Source: Gammaproteobacteria bacterium (lineage in GTDB: Bacteria > Pseudomonadota > Gammaproteobacteria > HK1). From it: a DNA stretch of 64,000 nt. The position numbers and the translations under genes were made by a program. Below are positions 8,098 to 16,726 of this stretch, in pieces. The notes under the pieces are model-generated. The model was not told where the DNA came from, searched no databases, and saw only the letters and a program-made list of their open reading frames with translations. The number at the start of each line of letters is the position of its first letter. The stretch's first letter is position 1. The DNA is taken from NCBI GenBank assembly GCA_021773645.1, contig JAJFJU010000002.1, positions 62,001-126,000 of the forward strand, written 5' to 3'.

Positions 8098-8406
8098 ATG
8101 CGCCAAGCACTGAAAAATTACGCGATGACAGGTTTCATTTTCGGGGCTGGGATGGCCGCAATTAGGGCGTTATTCGACGGCAACATACCGCTCGTTTCTG
8201 CCCTGGTAATAACGCTCTTGTTTGGCGTTGGCGGAGCTGTTGTTGCCACACTCTCTGGTGGGGCGGTCGAACTTGAGCGGGCATGGAGAAGGAAGAGTGG
8301 GCGCGAGGAAATACCAACCCCCACGCCATTTATAAAACTGCTTGCTGCAGCAACAATTATCACCGCCGCGGGGTTCGGGGTCGTGTTCCTGACGTTTGCT
8401 CCGTAA
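8098..8406 (+). CDS. Small membrane protein, unknown
   Basis: About 102 residues from the ATG at 8098, which has AAGGA 7 bp upstream; the GTG at 8080 would place the ribosome site inside the gene. Three hydrophobic helices are seen, at about residues 8-25, 33-55 and 80-100, with a basic loop RAWRRKSGRE between the second and third. The 3' end overlaps the convergent ejection-like gene by 47 bp. No family was recognised. A role as small phage or cargo membrane protein is possible but unsupported. Confidence 0.5.
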   Translation: MRQALKNYAMTGFIFGAGMAAIRALFDGNIPLVSALVITLLFGVGGAVVATLSGGAVELERAWRRKSGREEIPTPTPFIKLLAAATIITAAGFGVVFLTFAP

Positions 8407-10366
8407 CTGTCTCCGGTAGCCTATCCTCCGGGCTCTCTATGAAGTCCGCTGCCGTTGCTACTCCCGAGCGCAGCATCAGCATGCTAACGACGTTGATCGC
8501 GGCTTCTGAGTTCTTTGGTAGTTTCCGTAATTCCGGCAACACTCGCATGGCATCCGGGCTGGTTATTATCTGTGCCATCTTTTCCTTGAAATCCTCGCTC
8601 CGCATATTGATCCAGAAATCCCGCAATCGGGTAGTTCGGGCAATAATGGGCGAAGCCTTGCGCTGAAACGCCTTCTCTCCCTGCTGGGCAAAATGGGTGA
8701 CGGACTGCCCACCGGAAGCGCGGGAAGTGGCTTGCAACACATCAAGCAGATTGGCAAAACTACGAAAGCGCTCTTCGCCCATGGCAGCCTTAATGTTGGC
8801 CTTCAGCCTGGGGGTTCCAAACACTGCCTTGCGGAAGTTTCCAGCGGCATTGGAAGCGGCCCCCACGGCGGATTCCTGGGATGATCGCTCCCACGCCAAC
8901 CTCAGGTACTGGTTCAGCCCTTCTTCCCAGGCTTTTGGATCGGCCTTCTCAATCACACGTCGGGCAAAGGCAAGTTCTCCAGATCGGACATCGGGCGAGA
9001 ATATACGGCTGACAGCGCTCCGGGCTTTTTCGTTCTTGATTTTTGACACCATACCCACCAGGCTGTTTTTCACCTGGTCGACAGCAGGGCTTAGCTCGGC
9101 AAAGGTTTTGTTCGCTGCCGCGAAGTCCGGGCTGGCTTCGTTTAACTGCTGAAGCAGCCGCTCCTTAATCAGAGTCAGATTACGGCGTGAGGTATTCCCT
9201 ACGGCGCTATCTCCCGTCTTGCTTAGCATTTCATCGATAGACAGCTTGGCCTGCTGAAGCCCCGCTACGGTTTTATCGGGGGCTTTCGTCTTGCCCGTAT
9301 TAAACAGAGTCACGCGCACTCTTTTCAGCGCTGAGCGGATCGGGCCTTTGGCAGACGCCAGCATGTCATCCACCAGGGCGATAACGGGCTTGGCATCCAC
9401 TGTAACGCCGCTTTGCCTTGCGGCATCGAAGAGGGGGGCCGCTGCCTCGCTACGCACGTCCTTGGCGGCCTGGAGGCCCGCTGAGGCGGCTTTCTGTAGA
9501 TTGTCGCCCACTACGTCCAGCGGGGCAGTTCCGGGGATGTGACGCTCGATGGCTTCAGGGATCTGTTTGGTTGCCCGGTTTTCAAGGAAATCACCCATGA
9601 CATCCCCGGCCGGGCCGTGCGTTTTGCTCAAGGCTAATTGATCGCCTTTCAGGCTGGCCAGGTTGGTGGCCTCTGCCGGGGTTAGATTGATGTTTTCCCG
9701 CTTGGCAATGGCCATCAGGCGCTCGGCCTTTGCAGTGTCCACCTTTGCGATATCCGAAGCTACACGCCGCTGAACCACGTTCTTGGAAAGCAAACTGCCC
9801 AGCTTGAATCCCACAGCATTTACAGCCCCTTCGCCTGCAATATCCGCAACATTTCCGCCCATTGTCTGAGGTTCATCCAGTAGTGCGTTGGCGGCTACTT
9901 TTCGGAGCGCTTCGCCTCCAGCTCCTCCGAGCCCTGCCCCCAAGGCTCCAGTCGGCACGCCAATTCCCAAAGCCCCGGCAATCGGGAGTCCACTCTCCCC
10001 TACAAACTTTCCAACGTCTGAGGCAATTCCTGATTCCTCCCGAAACAGATTGCCATCTGCACCCATGTACACAATATCGCCATTCACTACCCCGAAGCGT
10101 TTAATCGCCTCCTCCGGAGGCATGGTGGGGAAGCGCTTGGCCGCAAAGTGCCTTATCTGGGTATCGGTATCATCTGCCAAGTTGGCGGCGGCAGAGCTGA
10201 AGAATCCAGCAGGGTTAGGCGAGTCGAATACCTCCCGCGGAGCATCAAGCCCTTGAGGCCGTCCGGTAGTGGTTTCAAAGGCACCGGTAGCGCTCCCAAG
10301 ATCGGGCCTTTGGGCGGCTGATATGGTGCGCTCTGATTGCCGTGCTACTCGTTCCCAGTCTGTCAT
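8360..10366 (-). CDS. Large phage virion/DNA-ejection-like protein
   Basis: A 668-residue Ala/Gly-rich protein. A glycine-alanine hydrophobic stretch at about residues 145-170 (GLPIAGALGIGVPTGALGAG) resembles the membrane-active segments of podovirus internal ejection proteins. It is followed by long helical, charged regions (about 195-580). It overlaps the upstream 423-aa gene by 4 bp, so the two are co-translated. In podoviruses such proteins sit inside the capsid and are injected to form a conduit for DNA. No enzyme motif was seen. The assignment rests on composition and pairing rather than a specific motif; a different structural role is possible. Confidence 0.55.
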   Translation of the reverse strand: MTDWERVARQSERTISAAQRPDLGSATGAFETTTGRPQGLDAPREVFDSPNPAGFFSSAAANLADDTDTQIRHFAAKRFPTMPPEEAIKRFGVVNGDIVYMGADGNLFREESGIASDVGKFVGESGLPIAGALGIGVPTGALGAGLGGAGGEALRKVAANALLDEPQTMGGNVADIAGEGAVNAVGFKLGSLLSKNVVQRRVASDIAKVDTAKAERLMAIAKRENINLTPAEATNLASLKGDQLALSKTHGPAGDVMGDFLENRATKQIPEAIERHIPGTAPLDVVGDNLQKAASAGLQAAKDVRSEAAAPLFDAARQSGVTVDAKPVIALVDDMLASAKGPIRSALKRVRVTLFNTGKTKAPDKTVAGLQQAKLSIDEMLSKTGDSAVGNTSRRNLTLIKERLLQQLNEASPDFAAANKTFAELSPAVDQVKNSLVGMVSKIKNEKARSAVSRIFSPDVRSGELAFARRVIEKADPKAWEEGLNQYLRLAWERSSQESAVGAASNAAGNFRKAVFGTPRLKANIKAAMGEERFRSFANLLDVLQATSRASGGQSVTHFAQQGEKAFQRKASPIIARTTRLRDFWINMRSEDFKEKMAQIITSPDAMRVLPELRKLPKNSEAAINVVSMLMLRSGVATAADFIESPEDRLPETVTEQTSGTRPRTPRR

Positions 10367-11634
10367 TGCAGATACCCCTCGCTGCGCAATATCTCCAGCG
10401 TCTGCTCTTCGGAATACCCCATGCCAGATAACGTATCGCCTCGCTCCTGAAGGTTGGGGATGCTATCCAGGGGAGTGACTTGAATGAACTCTTGGAAGGC
10501 CTCCTGGTTCGTCTCTGGATCAATCCCCACTTTTAGAGCTGCCGCCAGTCGTGCGTTCAGCCTGCGATACAGCGAACGGGCAAAATCCACCTTGGCTTCG
10601 AACGCCTGCGGCGCATCTTCATCAGAGAAGGTGATGCTCTTGATCTCGGCCATCTCCTTTTCACCGCCCGCCACGCCCGTGGCCCACTTACGGAAGGTCA
10701 AAAATTCCCGACCAACAGCGCTCAGGAAGGCTTGTCTGCGCTGTGAAAACTCGTCTCTCTTGGCGGGGTCCAGCTTGTTCATCACGTCCGCCACTGTGTT
10801 CGAGATCCCGCCCTTGAAAGACAAGAACTCCGGCTCGTACAAATCTTCGATTTGGCTTAATGAATCAAGGGCCTGTTGCCTTTGAACAAATGATCGGGTG
10901 AAGGCTGTTTTTGCACCCTTGGGCAGATCGCCAGTGAACACGCTCACGCTGCTCGCTCCCGACTTGGCCAGGTCTTGTTTCTGAGTAAAGGCCTCTGGTG
11001 ACAGCAGATTGGGATCGGGTCTTACCGCCTCGGGGAACGCCCGTTCACCACTGTCCACAAAACGATTGAAGCCACCCGCATCCTTCACTATTTTGCGATC
11101 ACCCCCTATCTTCTCGATGGTTGCCTGTGCAGCTGGGCTGGTTTGGATTTGTTGCCCCGTGCCTTTGTCGAGCACCAGCCCGCCAGAAGTCTGCGTGAAA
11201 GATTCTAGGGGTTGCTCTCCGGCTACCCGCAAGAACATATTTGCAAGACCACGATCACCATCTTGAAACGCCCCCACCGCATCATTCTTTCGGAACTGAT
11301 CGGCAATGCTGCCAATCCCGCCCGTGACCGCGGTTGCGTTGCCACCACCCGCCTGAATCATCCCGGCAATAGCAGCGGATGTTTCCGGGGTAATCTGTGG
11401 GAAAACACCCGAGCCCTGGATTGAATTTTCAAGCCCCCTGTTGGCGTCGAGTTTGATTTGTCCGAGATCAGCATCAATCCCGGTCTTTCGAGCCTGGGTA
11501 TGCAACAGGCGCTCTTTAGCCAGCCGTTGAAGTTCGCTTTCCTGCGCGTTCTGCTTGGCTGCGCGGCCACCGCCGGCGAAAGCTTGCGCCAGCTCGCCGA
11601 GCCCCCGATTTAAGCTCTGAATTCCGCTTTTCAT
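10363..11634 (-). CDS. Phage internal/ejection-like protein
   Basis: A 423-residue protein. The N-terminal GIQSLNRGLGELAQAFAGGG and the Gln/Ala/Arg-rich helical segment after it are typical in style of phage internal or injected structural proteins. A central domain (about 235-350) and a C-terminal segment with the helical motif MGYSEEQTLEILRSEGYL follow. The stop overlaps the start of the 668-aa gene (ATGA). It lies 27 bp after the 118-aa gene. No catalytic residues were recognised. Confidence 0.55.
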   Translation of the reverse strand: MKSGIQSLNRGLGELAQAFAGGGRAAKQNAQESELQRLAKERLLHTQARKTGIDADLGQIKLDANRGLENSIQGSGVFPQITPETSAAIAGMIQAGGGNATAVTGGIGSIADQFRKNDAVGAFQDGDRGLANMFLRVAGEQPLESFTQTSGGLVLDKGTGQQIQTSPAAQATIEKIGGDRKIVKDAGGFNRFVDSGERAFPEAVRPDPNLLSPEAFTQKQDLAKSGASSVSVFTGDLPKGAKTAFTRSFVQRQQALDSLSQIEDLYEPEFLSFKGGISNTVADVMNKLDPAKRDEFSQRRQAFLSAVGREFLTFRKWATGVAGGEKEMAEIKSITFSDEDAPQAFEAKVDFARSLYRRLNARLAAALKVGIDPETNQEAFQEFIQVTPLDSIPNLQERGDTLSGMGYSEEQTLEILRSEGYLQ

Positions 11635-11661
11635 ATCGTATTACCTCTCGTTGCCGGCCCG

Positions 11662-12018
11662 TCAATGAAGCATTACTTCTTCGGCCCGTTTGCCATCCTT
11701 TTGTTCGTCGTCTGTCCCCAGTGTTGTTGCAAGCACCTGTGCGATCTCATCGAGACGGCCTTCCAGGTATTCACATGTTCTCGCAGTTTCCAGGGTGGTC
11801 ATCGTGATACTGGCCACATCTCGAAATACGCTGTGGCGTTGTTCCTCGTCAGTGAAGGTCACTGTGGTCAAGAAGGTGCGCGAAATGCATTCCATGGAGG
11901 AGCGAACCAGGCGTAGACGCGTCTCCATCAATGCGTGATGCCCCGCGATAGCCTGAAGCGCACCGGTTGCCTGTTGAAGCTTCAGAATATCGCCTGGCCC
12001 TAGAATTGAAGTGCTCAA
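11662..12018 (-). CDS. Phage-type hypothetical protein (118 aa)
   Basis: An all-helical 118-residue protein with an acidic C-terminal half (LEGRLDEIAQVLATTLGTDD). It lies between the small-terminase-like gene and the two ejection-like genes, on the same strand, so it probably belongs to the packaging/structural block. No family was recognised. Confidence 0.5.
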   Translation of the reverse strand: MSTSILGPGDILKLQQATGALQAIAGHHALMETRLRLVRSSMECISRTFLTTVTFTDEEQRHSVFRDVASITMTTLETARTCEYLEGRLDEIAQVLATTLGTDDEQKDGKRAEEVMLH

Positions 12019-12081
12019 CAGCTCAGTTCCACGGTTAGATCCACGGCATCACGAAGCGCAAGAAAGGTCTTTACCTTGTAC

Positions 12082-12600
12082 TCAATCATCCTTCTCGCCC
12101 CGCGTGCGCTTATATTTCGCCGCCTTTTTAGTCCATTCCTCGACGCTCTTGCATTTCTCGGGCATACGAATGACGCCTGGCATGGCATCACCCTGCAAGT
12201 TGTGATCCTGTTGGTCGCGCCACAAATCGCGTTGGCGGTTCTTGAGCCAGAAGATGCAAGCAGTCGTGTCTGGGGGGTAATGCTTGGTCGTCGCCGCCCG
12301 CGTAATGTCGCCGTCCTTGCCGCAGAAAATCTTTTCCTCGGGGTGGGAATACCCCAGCGCTCTGCCAAACAATGACTCCGCTACTTTTTCGTCCGCTTCA
12401 CGTTTCCCGGCCTTTAGGGCCCCAAGAAACTCGGGGTGCCCGTTCTTCCAGTTATCGATAGTCGTCGTGGTTACGCTGAACAATCCCGCCAGGTCTTCAT
12501 CGATGGCGCCCAGCAAACACATGAGCCGGGCCTGCTCCGCAAACTCCTTGCGATAGGCTGACGGACGGCCCCGTTTGGTCTTTGTCTTGTGCTCAATCAC
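12082..12600 (-). CDS. Terminase-small-subunit-like HTH protein (second type)
   Basis: A 172-residue protein starting at GTG 12600, overlapping the upstream TerS stop by 4 bp. The N-terminus begins with the basic GRPSAYRKEF patch. A helix-turn-helix follows (DLAGLFSVTTTTIDNWKNGH), then a helical region and a conserved KHYPPDTTACIFWLKNR block. This combination is common in phage proteins annotated as terminase small subunit or DNA-packaging HTH proteins. TerS recognises the packaging site and loads TerL. No TerL gene is present in the element, so a helper enzyme would be needed. Confidence 0.65.
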   Translation of the reverse strand: MIEHKTKTKRGRPSAYRKEFAEQARLMCLLGAIDEDLAGLFSVTTTTIDNWKNGHPEFLGALKAGKREADEKVAESLFGRALGYSHPEEKIFCGKDGDITRAATTKHYPPDTTACIFWLKNRQRDLWRDQQDHNLQGDAMPGVIRMPEKCKSVEEWTKKAAKYKRTRGEKDD

Positions 12601-13070
12601 GTGCTTTTCCGCGCCTGTTTTTCTGCCTTCACTTCCTCAGCCCATGCCTCGACGCTCTTTGATTGCTCTGGTAGCACCACTACGCCCATAAACCCATCAG
12701 CATTCGCTCCAAAATCTCCCTTGCCGGAATAGTGCCCGGCCGCCTTCCCACGCAGCTCCTCGGCCTTGATGGCAGCAGTAAATTCTCCTCGTTCCTCCGC
12801 GCCATCACGCAACTTAGCCAGCTGAGTAAAATGTTGTTCCAAGGTACATTGCGCCGCCTCCACTACCGGGGCACGCAGAGCCTCAATCTGTGCCGTGATC
12901 TTGCCGTTCCCCATCAGCTCATGAGCCTTACGGCTGATCGTCTCTGGCTTCATGTTTTCCGCGTTGTACGCTTGCCGATAGGCTTCGCTGGCATTGCCGG
13001 TTTCGAGGTATGCAAGGATAAAGTCTCCCTGCTTGGCTGTTAGCTTTATCGTGGGAGATTGAGTAGCCAT
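12597..13070 (-). CDS. Terminase small subunit (Terminase_2-like)
   Basis: About 157 residues from the ATG at 13070, which overlaps the dnaB stop (TGATG). The longer frame upstream reads into dnaB and is rejected. The motif LTAKQGDFILAYLETGNASE followed by AYRQAYNAENM is the conserved N-terminal HTH of the Terminase_2 family, which binds the phage pac or cos site. The C-terminal sequence ends in a Lys/Glu-rich helix. The adjacent gene encodes a second, different TerS-like protein. Confidence 0.85.
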   Translation of the reverse strand: MATQSPTIKLTAKQGDFILAYLETGNASEAYRQAYNAENMKPETISRKAHELMGNGKITAQIEALRAPVVEAAQCTLEQHFTQLAKLRDGAEERGEFTAAIKAEELRGKAAGHYSGKGDFGANADGFMGVVVLPEQSKSVEAWAEEVKAEKQARKST

Positions 13071-14431
13071 CAGGCGGCAAAGCCTCGATGCTTGGCGAAT
13101 GGCTGGGGTTGCCGTTCTGGAGTCGGTGGGATGGTGGAACGAAAGCGCACATGCTCTGCATCGAAAGCGAGCCACACTTTGCCGATGGGGCCGTTACGCT
13201 GCTTGCTGATGATGAGCTCCGCATAGCCTGGGTAGGCGCTTGGGCTTTTGTACACTTCATCCCGATAAAGAAACATGATCAGATCTGCATCCTGCTCAAT
13301 ATCTCCACTATCACGCAGATCTGACATTACCGGGCGCTTATCGGGGCGGTTCTCCAGGCTGCGGTTAAGCTGGGACAGGGCGAGCACCGGCACCTTTAAT
13401 TCCTTCGCCATGGCCTTCAAATTGTGGGATATGTCACCTACCATCTGGGTGCGGTTGTCTCCGGTACCAGTGGCGAGCTGCAGGTAGTCCACCACCACCA
13501 ACGAAAGGGCATGTTTGCGGTGCACCTTGCGTGCCCTGGAGCGCATCTCCAGCGCCGTGAGCCCAGCGGTTTCATCAATTACGATGGGGGTATCGTGGAG
13601 CCTAGCCGTTGCTTTGGTAATGGCTTCCCAATCCTCGTCTAAGAGCTCACCGGTACGGATCTGCTGGAATGGGATGTCCGCGGCATTTGAGATCAGCCGG
13701 TTGGTCAATTGCTCCCGTGACATTTCCAAGCTAAACACCAGCACTGCACCAGTCTCGGCAACGTCGGTGGCCATGTTCATGGCGAGTGCGGTTTTCCCCA
13801 TGCTTGGGCGTCCGGCAAGAATGCAGAGATCGCCGGGGTGGAGCCCTGCGGTTTTCTTATCGAGATCAAGGAAGCCGGTCGAGATTCCGGGGAGCCCACC
13901 ATGGGATCTTTCATCCAGGTCTTGCAGGCAGTCAGGGAGAATATCGGCCAATGTGGTTGGTCCTTCTCCGTCCTTTTCATACTCCACACCACAAACGAGG
14001 CTTTGCACCTTGTCCAGCATTTCCCTTGTGTCGCCGCCTTCAACAATGATTGCCTGCGCCTTCATCGTTGCGTTTAACAGCCGCCGTTGCGTTGCCCTGC
14101 CTCTGACGATGTTGGCGTAGGCCACGATGTTCGAGCATCCGGCAGTGTTCCTGGCAAGGTCGCCAAGGTAGACAAGCACTTCACCGTCCACCGCCAGCGA
14201 TTTACGTTCACGCAGTTCGTCCGAGAGCGTGAGAATATCCATTGGCCGCCCAGCGCTGGTCATTTCCAGCATATGCCGGTAGACCGTGATGTGTTCTTTC
14301 CGGAAGAAATCTTCAGGACGGGCAATGCCAAGTACATCATCGAGCGATGATGGGTTGAACAGAATGCCGCCGATAACGCCTTGCTCGGCTTCGATGCTGT
14401 GCGGGATAGGCTTAAGCTGAACGTCGTTCAT
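13070..14431 (-). CDS. Replicative DNA helicase, DnaB family
   Basis: A 453-residue DnaB-type hexameric 5'-3' helicase. It has the N-terminal DnaB domain (residues about 10-110), Walker A AGRPSMGKT at 206-214, Walker B VVVDYLQL, and the SQLNRSLENRP and DLRDSGDIEQDAD motifs. ATG 14431 has GAGGGG at good spacing; an upstream in-frame start at 14443 is less likely. The gene overlaps its upstream neighbour by 20 bp and its downstream TerS by 1 bp. It differs from the host helicase in being embedded in the element, so it probably drives autonomous replication after excision. Confidence 0.95.
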   Translation of the reverse strand: MNDVQLKPIPHSIEAEQGVIGGILFNPSSLDDVLGIARPEDFFRKEHITVYRHMLEMTSAGRPMDILTLSDELRERKSLAVDGEVLVYLGDLARNTAGCSNIVAYANIVRGRATQRRLLNATMKAQAIIVEGGDTREMLDKVQSLVCGVEYEKDGEGPTTLADILPDCLQDLDERSHGGLPGISTGFLDLDKKTAGLHPGDLCILAGRPSMGKTALAMNMATDVAETGAVLVFSLEMSREQLTNRLISNAADIPFQQIRTGELLDEDWEAITKATARLHDTPIVIDETAGLTALEMRSRARKVHRKHALSLVVVDYLQLATGTGDNRTQMVGDISHNLKAMAKELKVPVLALSQLNRSLENRPDKRPVMSDLRDSGDIEQDADLIMFLYRDEVYKSPSAYPGYAELIISKQRNGPIGKVWLAFDAEHVRFRSTIPPTPERQPQPFAKHRGFAA

Positions 14432-15287
14432 ATTGCCCCTCAATCACTTTTGCGAAGTTCTCAGTTTTTAGCAGCCACGGAAGGTTTGCTGTCCAGTCAC
14501 GGTTATTCTCACCGTTGAGATGTGGGCACTTTCCGACGTAGGTGAAAAATTTCTTCCACCTGGCAATGGTTGTGAATTGGATCATCTCGCCTTCGACCTC
14601 GTATTTGTCTTTCATGCGAGCATTGAGAGCAGCGTTTCGTGCCTTGCTCCATGCGCGTACTCGGGGAAGGTCTGGTAAGAGCTCGTGATAGCAGTCGATC
14701 ACTTCCTCGTGTGACGGTCGGCTAGCGGCTTTGTTGCTAACGACAATGCTTTTATCTTTTACTTGGTTCTGGTTCTGGTTCTGGTTCTGGTTAGGCGCGA
14801 TTTGCGTTACATCGGGGGGTAATGTCACGGGGTCTTGTGTGACATTCGCCGTTTCGTCACGGTTTTCGCGTGACATTGCGGGAGTTGTCACGTTTTCGGT
14901 ATTTTTTGCTCTATGCCGCCGTTGGCGTTCTGCATCCTTCTTTCTACGGTCTTCCCTGGTTCCTTTTTCCCGGTACTTTTCGACGTTCACCACTAGCCAC
15001 CCGCGGTTTCCGGCATGCCATTCAACTTCCGTCACAGGGACAATTCTTCTGCCTTCGTAATCCGGAGAATCGCTGTATGGATCGGGGAATCCCAGCCGGG
15101 AGATCGCATGCTCAACAACCTCCAATGGAGTCCCTGTTCTCATGGCTAGCGTGGGTGGCGTGTAGTCAACGATCCCGTCTTCGTTGGCAAGGATCACCAT
15201 ATCCATGAAAACGAGGCGAACTAGGTGGCCTTCGGCAATGATCGTGGAAGCGTAGATGGCCTCAAATATCTTTCCGTAGACGGCCAT
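14412..15287 (-). CDS. Phage-type replication protein, DnaB partner candidate
   Basis: About 291 residues from ATG 15287, preceded by AGGAGGGGAA; the longer frame to 15353 lacks support. The N-terminal domain (residues 1-120, MAVYGKIFEAIYASTIIAEG) resembles the winged-helix part of phage replication initiators. A basic linker (RRKKDAERQRRHRAKN), a variable region with an alternating Gln-Asn tract of ten residues and a C-terminal domain (about 200-285, RWKKFFTYVGKCPHL) follow. The gene overlaps dnaB, so I infer an origin-binding or helicase-loading role like lambda O/P. The repeat tract lies at about 14764-14792. Confidence 0.65.
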   Translation of the reverse strand: MAVYGKIFEAIYASTIIAEGHLVRLVFMDMVILANEDGIVDYTPPTLAMRTGTPLEVVEHAISRLGFPDPYSDSPDYEGRRIVPVTEVEWHAGNRGWLVVNVEKYREKGTREDRRKKDAERQRRHRAKNTENVTTPAMSRENRDETANVTQDPVTLPPDVTQIAPNQNQNQNQNQVKDKSIVVSNKAASRPSHEEVIDCYHELLPDLPRVRAWSKARNAALNARMKDKYEVEGEMIQFTTIARWKKFFTYVGKCPHLNGENNRDWTANLPWLLKTENFAKVIEGQYERRSA

Positions 15288-15525
15288 TTCCCCTCCTGTG
15301 GAGACCCATTTCCCTTTCCATTTTCCGCACTTGACGAGGGGAGCGAGCCGCAATTTCCATCTCCATATCCCAGAGAGCCGCTCGCCTAGCCCGAGGGCGC
15401 TGGGCAGTTGTGAGGCGGTCGAGATGCATGGATATGCGTTGCTCTCGCTCCTCGTCCTGATGAACCTGCAGTGTCGGGAAGGGTGTCACCTTGGGGCACT
15501 CGATATTTACGGGAATGCGTTCCAT
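15262..15525 (-). CDS. Small basic phage-type protein (87 aa)
   Basis: An 87-residue Arg-rich protein whose C-terminal half is helical and charged (RRAALWDMEMEIAARSPRQV). It lies between the AlpA-like gene (8 bp upstream) and the replication gene (overlap of 26 bp). No clear ribosome site precedes the ATG at 15525, so translation would depend on coupling. No family was recognised. Confidence 0.45.
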   Translation of the reverse strand: MERIPVNIECPKVTPFPTLQVHQDEEREQRISMHLDRLTTAQRPRARRAALWDMEMEIAARSPRQVRKMEREMGLHRRGNGRLRKDI

Positions 15526-15533
15526 GGCTAGGT

Positions 15534-15758
15534 CTATGCTGCTGCCGACTCATGGGGAATATTAAGCACCTCCTGGGTGGTGCTCGTGCGAAGTCCATAA
15601 GACTCGAACCACTTGGAAAGCTCGTCTTCGGGATAGCGAACGCTGTGCCCAATCTTTCGATATGGAGGGCCACCGCCTGCCCAACGTTTGCGCTGGAACC
15701 AGTACACGCTGTAGCCACAGATTTCAGCAGCCTGTTTTTCAGTAAGTAACCTGACCAT
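15534..15758 (-). CDS. AlpA/excisionase-like HTH protein
   Basis: A 74-residue protein with the AlpA/MerR-like winged-helix pattern. It has LLTEKQAAEICGYSVYWFQR as helix-turn-helix, the GGGPPYRKIGHSVRYPEDEL wing and terminal helix. Proteins of this type act as excisionases or activators of integrase in P4-like elements and satellites. It is the first gene downstream of the repeat-rich region 15821-15981 and faces the replication genes. It probably controls the element by binding there. Confidence 0.85.
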   Translation of the reverse strand: MVRLLTEKQAAEICGYSVYWFQRKRWAGGGPPYRKIGHSVRYPEDELSKWFESYGLRTSTTQEVLNIPHESAAA

Positions 15759-15820
15759 TTGAGCCTCCCTTTATGAAACTGTTGGAGGGAAGCCTGCCAG
15801 AGAGAGAAAGCCTCTCGATA

Positions 15821-15981
15821 CCCCCCTTATGCCGGTATAGGTAGGGTGATGCCGGCATAAGGGGGGTGGTTAAGGTTGCTGCACAGGAGGGGAAACAGGC
15901 GGAAATCAGTTAGTTGCTGTTTAAACAGCCGAAGGAAAAAATATTTTCACATGACCCCGACCGATGCCGGCATAGGGGGGG
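15821..15981. promoter_or_regulatory. Operator/iteron-like repeat region ahead of the AlpA-like gene
   Basis: CCCCCCTTATGCCGG at 15821-15835 and its exact reverse complement at 15852-15866 form a 15-bp inverted repeat. A third copy of the right arm, slightly changed, occurs at about 15963-15981 (GATGCCGGCATA then a G-run and TGGTT). A 14-bp perfect palindrome GCTGTTTAAACAGC lies between them at 15916-15929. The region separates the AlpA-like gene from the 242-aa gene. It could be an operator, an origin of replication, or both. Confidence 0.65.
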
Positions 15982-15990
15982 TGGTTTTGG

Positions 15991-16719
15991 CTAGGAAGGC
16001 GGTTTTCGGTACTCGCTGGTACCCCTTACGAGTTCGGGTTTTCCGATATCGCGTGCGGCTTCAGTAAGCGCCTTTCTCAATCCATCCCTTGGGAGAGTAC
16101 GGTAAGCAATTTGTTTGGCTAGATCGGCAGCCATTTCCGCATGATTCAGGGGGCTGCCCTCCCGCCATAGCGCTTGGGCTTCTTCTCGCGCCTGTTTATA
16201 CAATTTACGGTTACTCCCCCAGCGTTTATCTGTCCCGAGTTTCGATCTCTTCCTCTTCTTCATCGAGCTAGCAGATACTGCTTCAGAGTCCTCGTGCGCA
16301 GTTGTTTGCGGGGCAGCTACAGCAGCTTTAACCTGGAGCCCTTGAGCCTCCTCCAAGCATTTAAGATGCGGGTGACTTAGAAAAGCGTTCTTCCTAGTGA
16401 CATGCATCGGTTGCCCTGAGGTGATGCTATCAAGATCCACAATATTGTCGTCACTCAGGGGTTTTCCAGGGTCGACCAGGCCGTAATGAACGCTTACCTC
16501 TCCATCTATCAGGAGACGTTCCACCTCGAAAGGACGGAGAAACCCTATGATTGACCGCCCATCAGGCTGCACAAGGCTGTCTCGTGAAACGGCCAAAGTG
16601 ATTCCGTGACGCTGCACCGCCTCAAGAACCACTTTCACTGCTATCGGCTGTCCGAGTGTATCCGACCACCTTGAAGCAACCTCTTCAAGGGACCAGCGTT
16701 CTTGCTTGGGGATACTCAT
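15991..16719 (-). CDS. Integrase-adjacent hypothetical protein (242 aa)
   Basis: About 242 residues from ATG 16719, with TAAGGAG 3 bp upstream; the longer frame to 16773 overlaps the integrase. The N-terminal ERWSLEEVASRWS could form a short DNA-binding helix pair. A middle region (about 40-125) is followed by a basic linker (KKRKRSKLGTDKRW) and a helical C-terminus. Proteins of this general layout occur next to P4-type integrases, but I know no function. It is separated from integrase by 7 bp and is co-transcribed with it. Confidence 0.6.
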   Translation of the reverse strand: MSIPKQERWSLEEVASRWSDTLGQPIAVKVVLEAVQRHGITLAVSRDSLVQPDGRSIIGFLRPFEVERLLIDGEVSVHYGLVDPGKPLSDDNIVDLDSITSGQPMHVTRKNAFLSHPHLKCLEEAQGLQVKAAVAAPQTTAHEDSEAVSASSMKKRKRSKLGTDKRWGSNRKLYKQAREEAQALWREGSPLNHAEMAADLAKQIAYRTLPRDGLRKALTEAARDIGKPELVRGTSEYRKPPS

Positions 16720-16726
16720 GCGCTCC

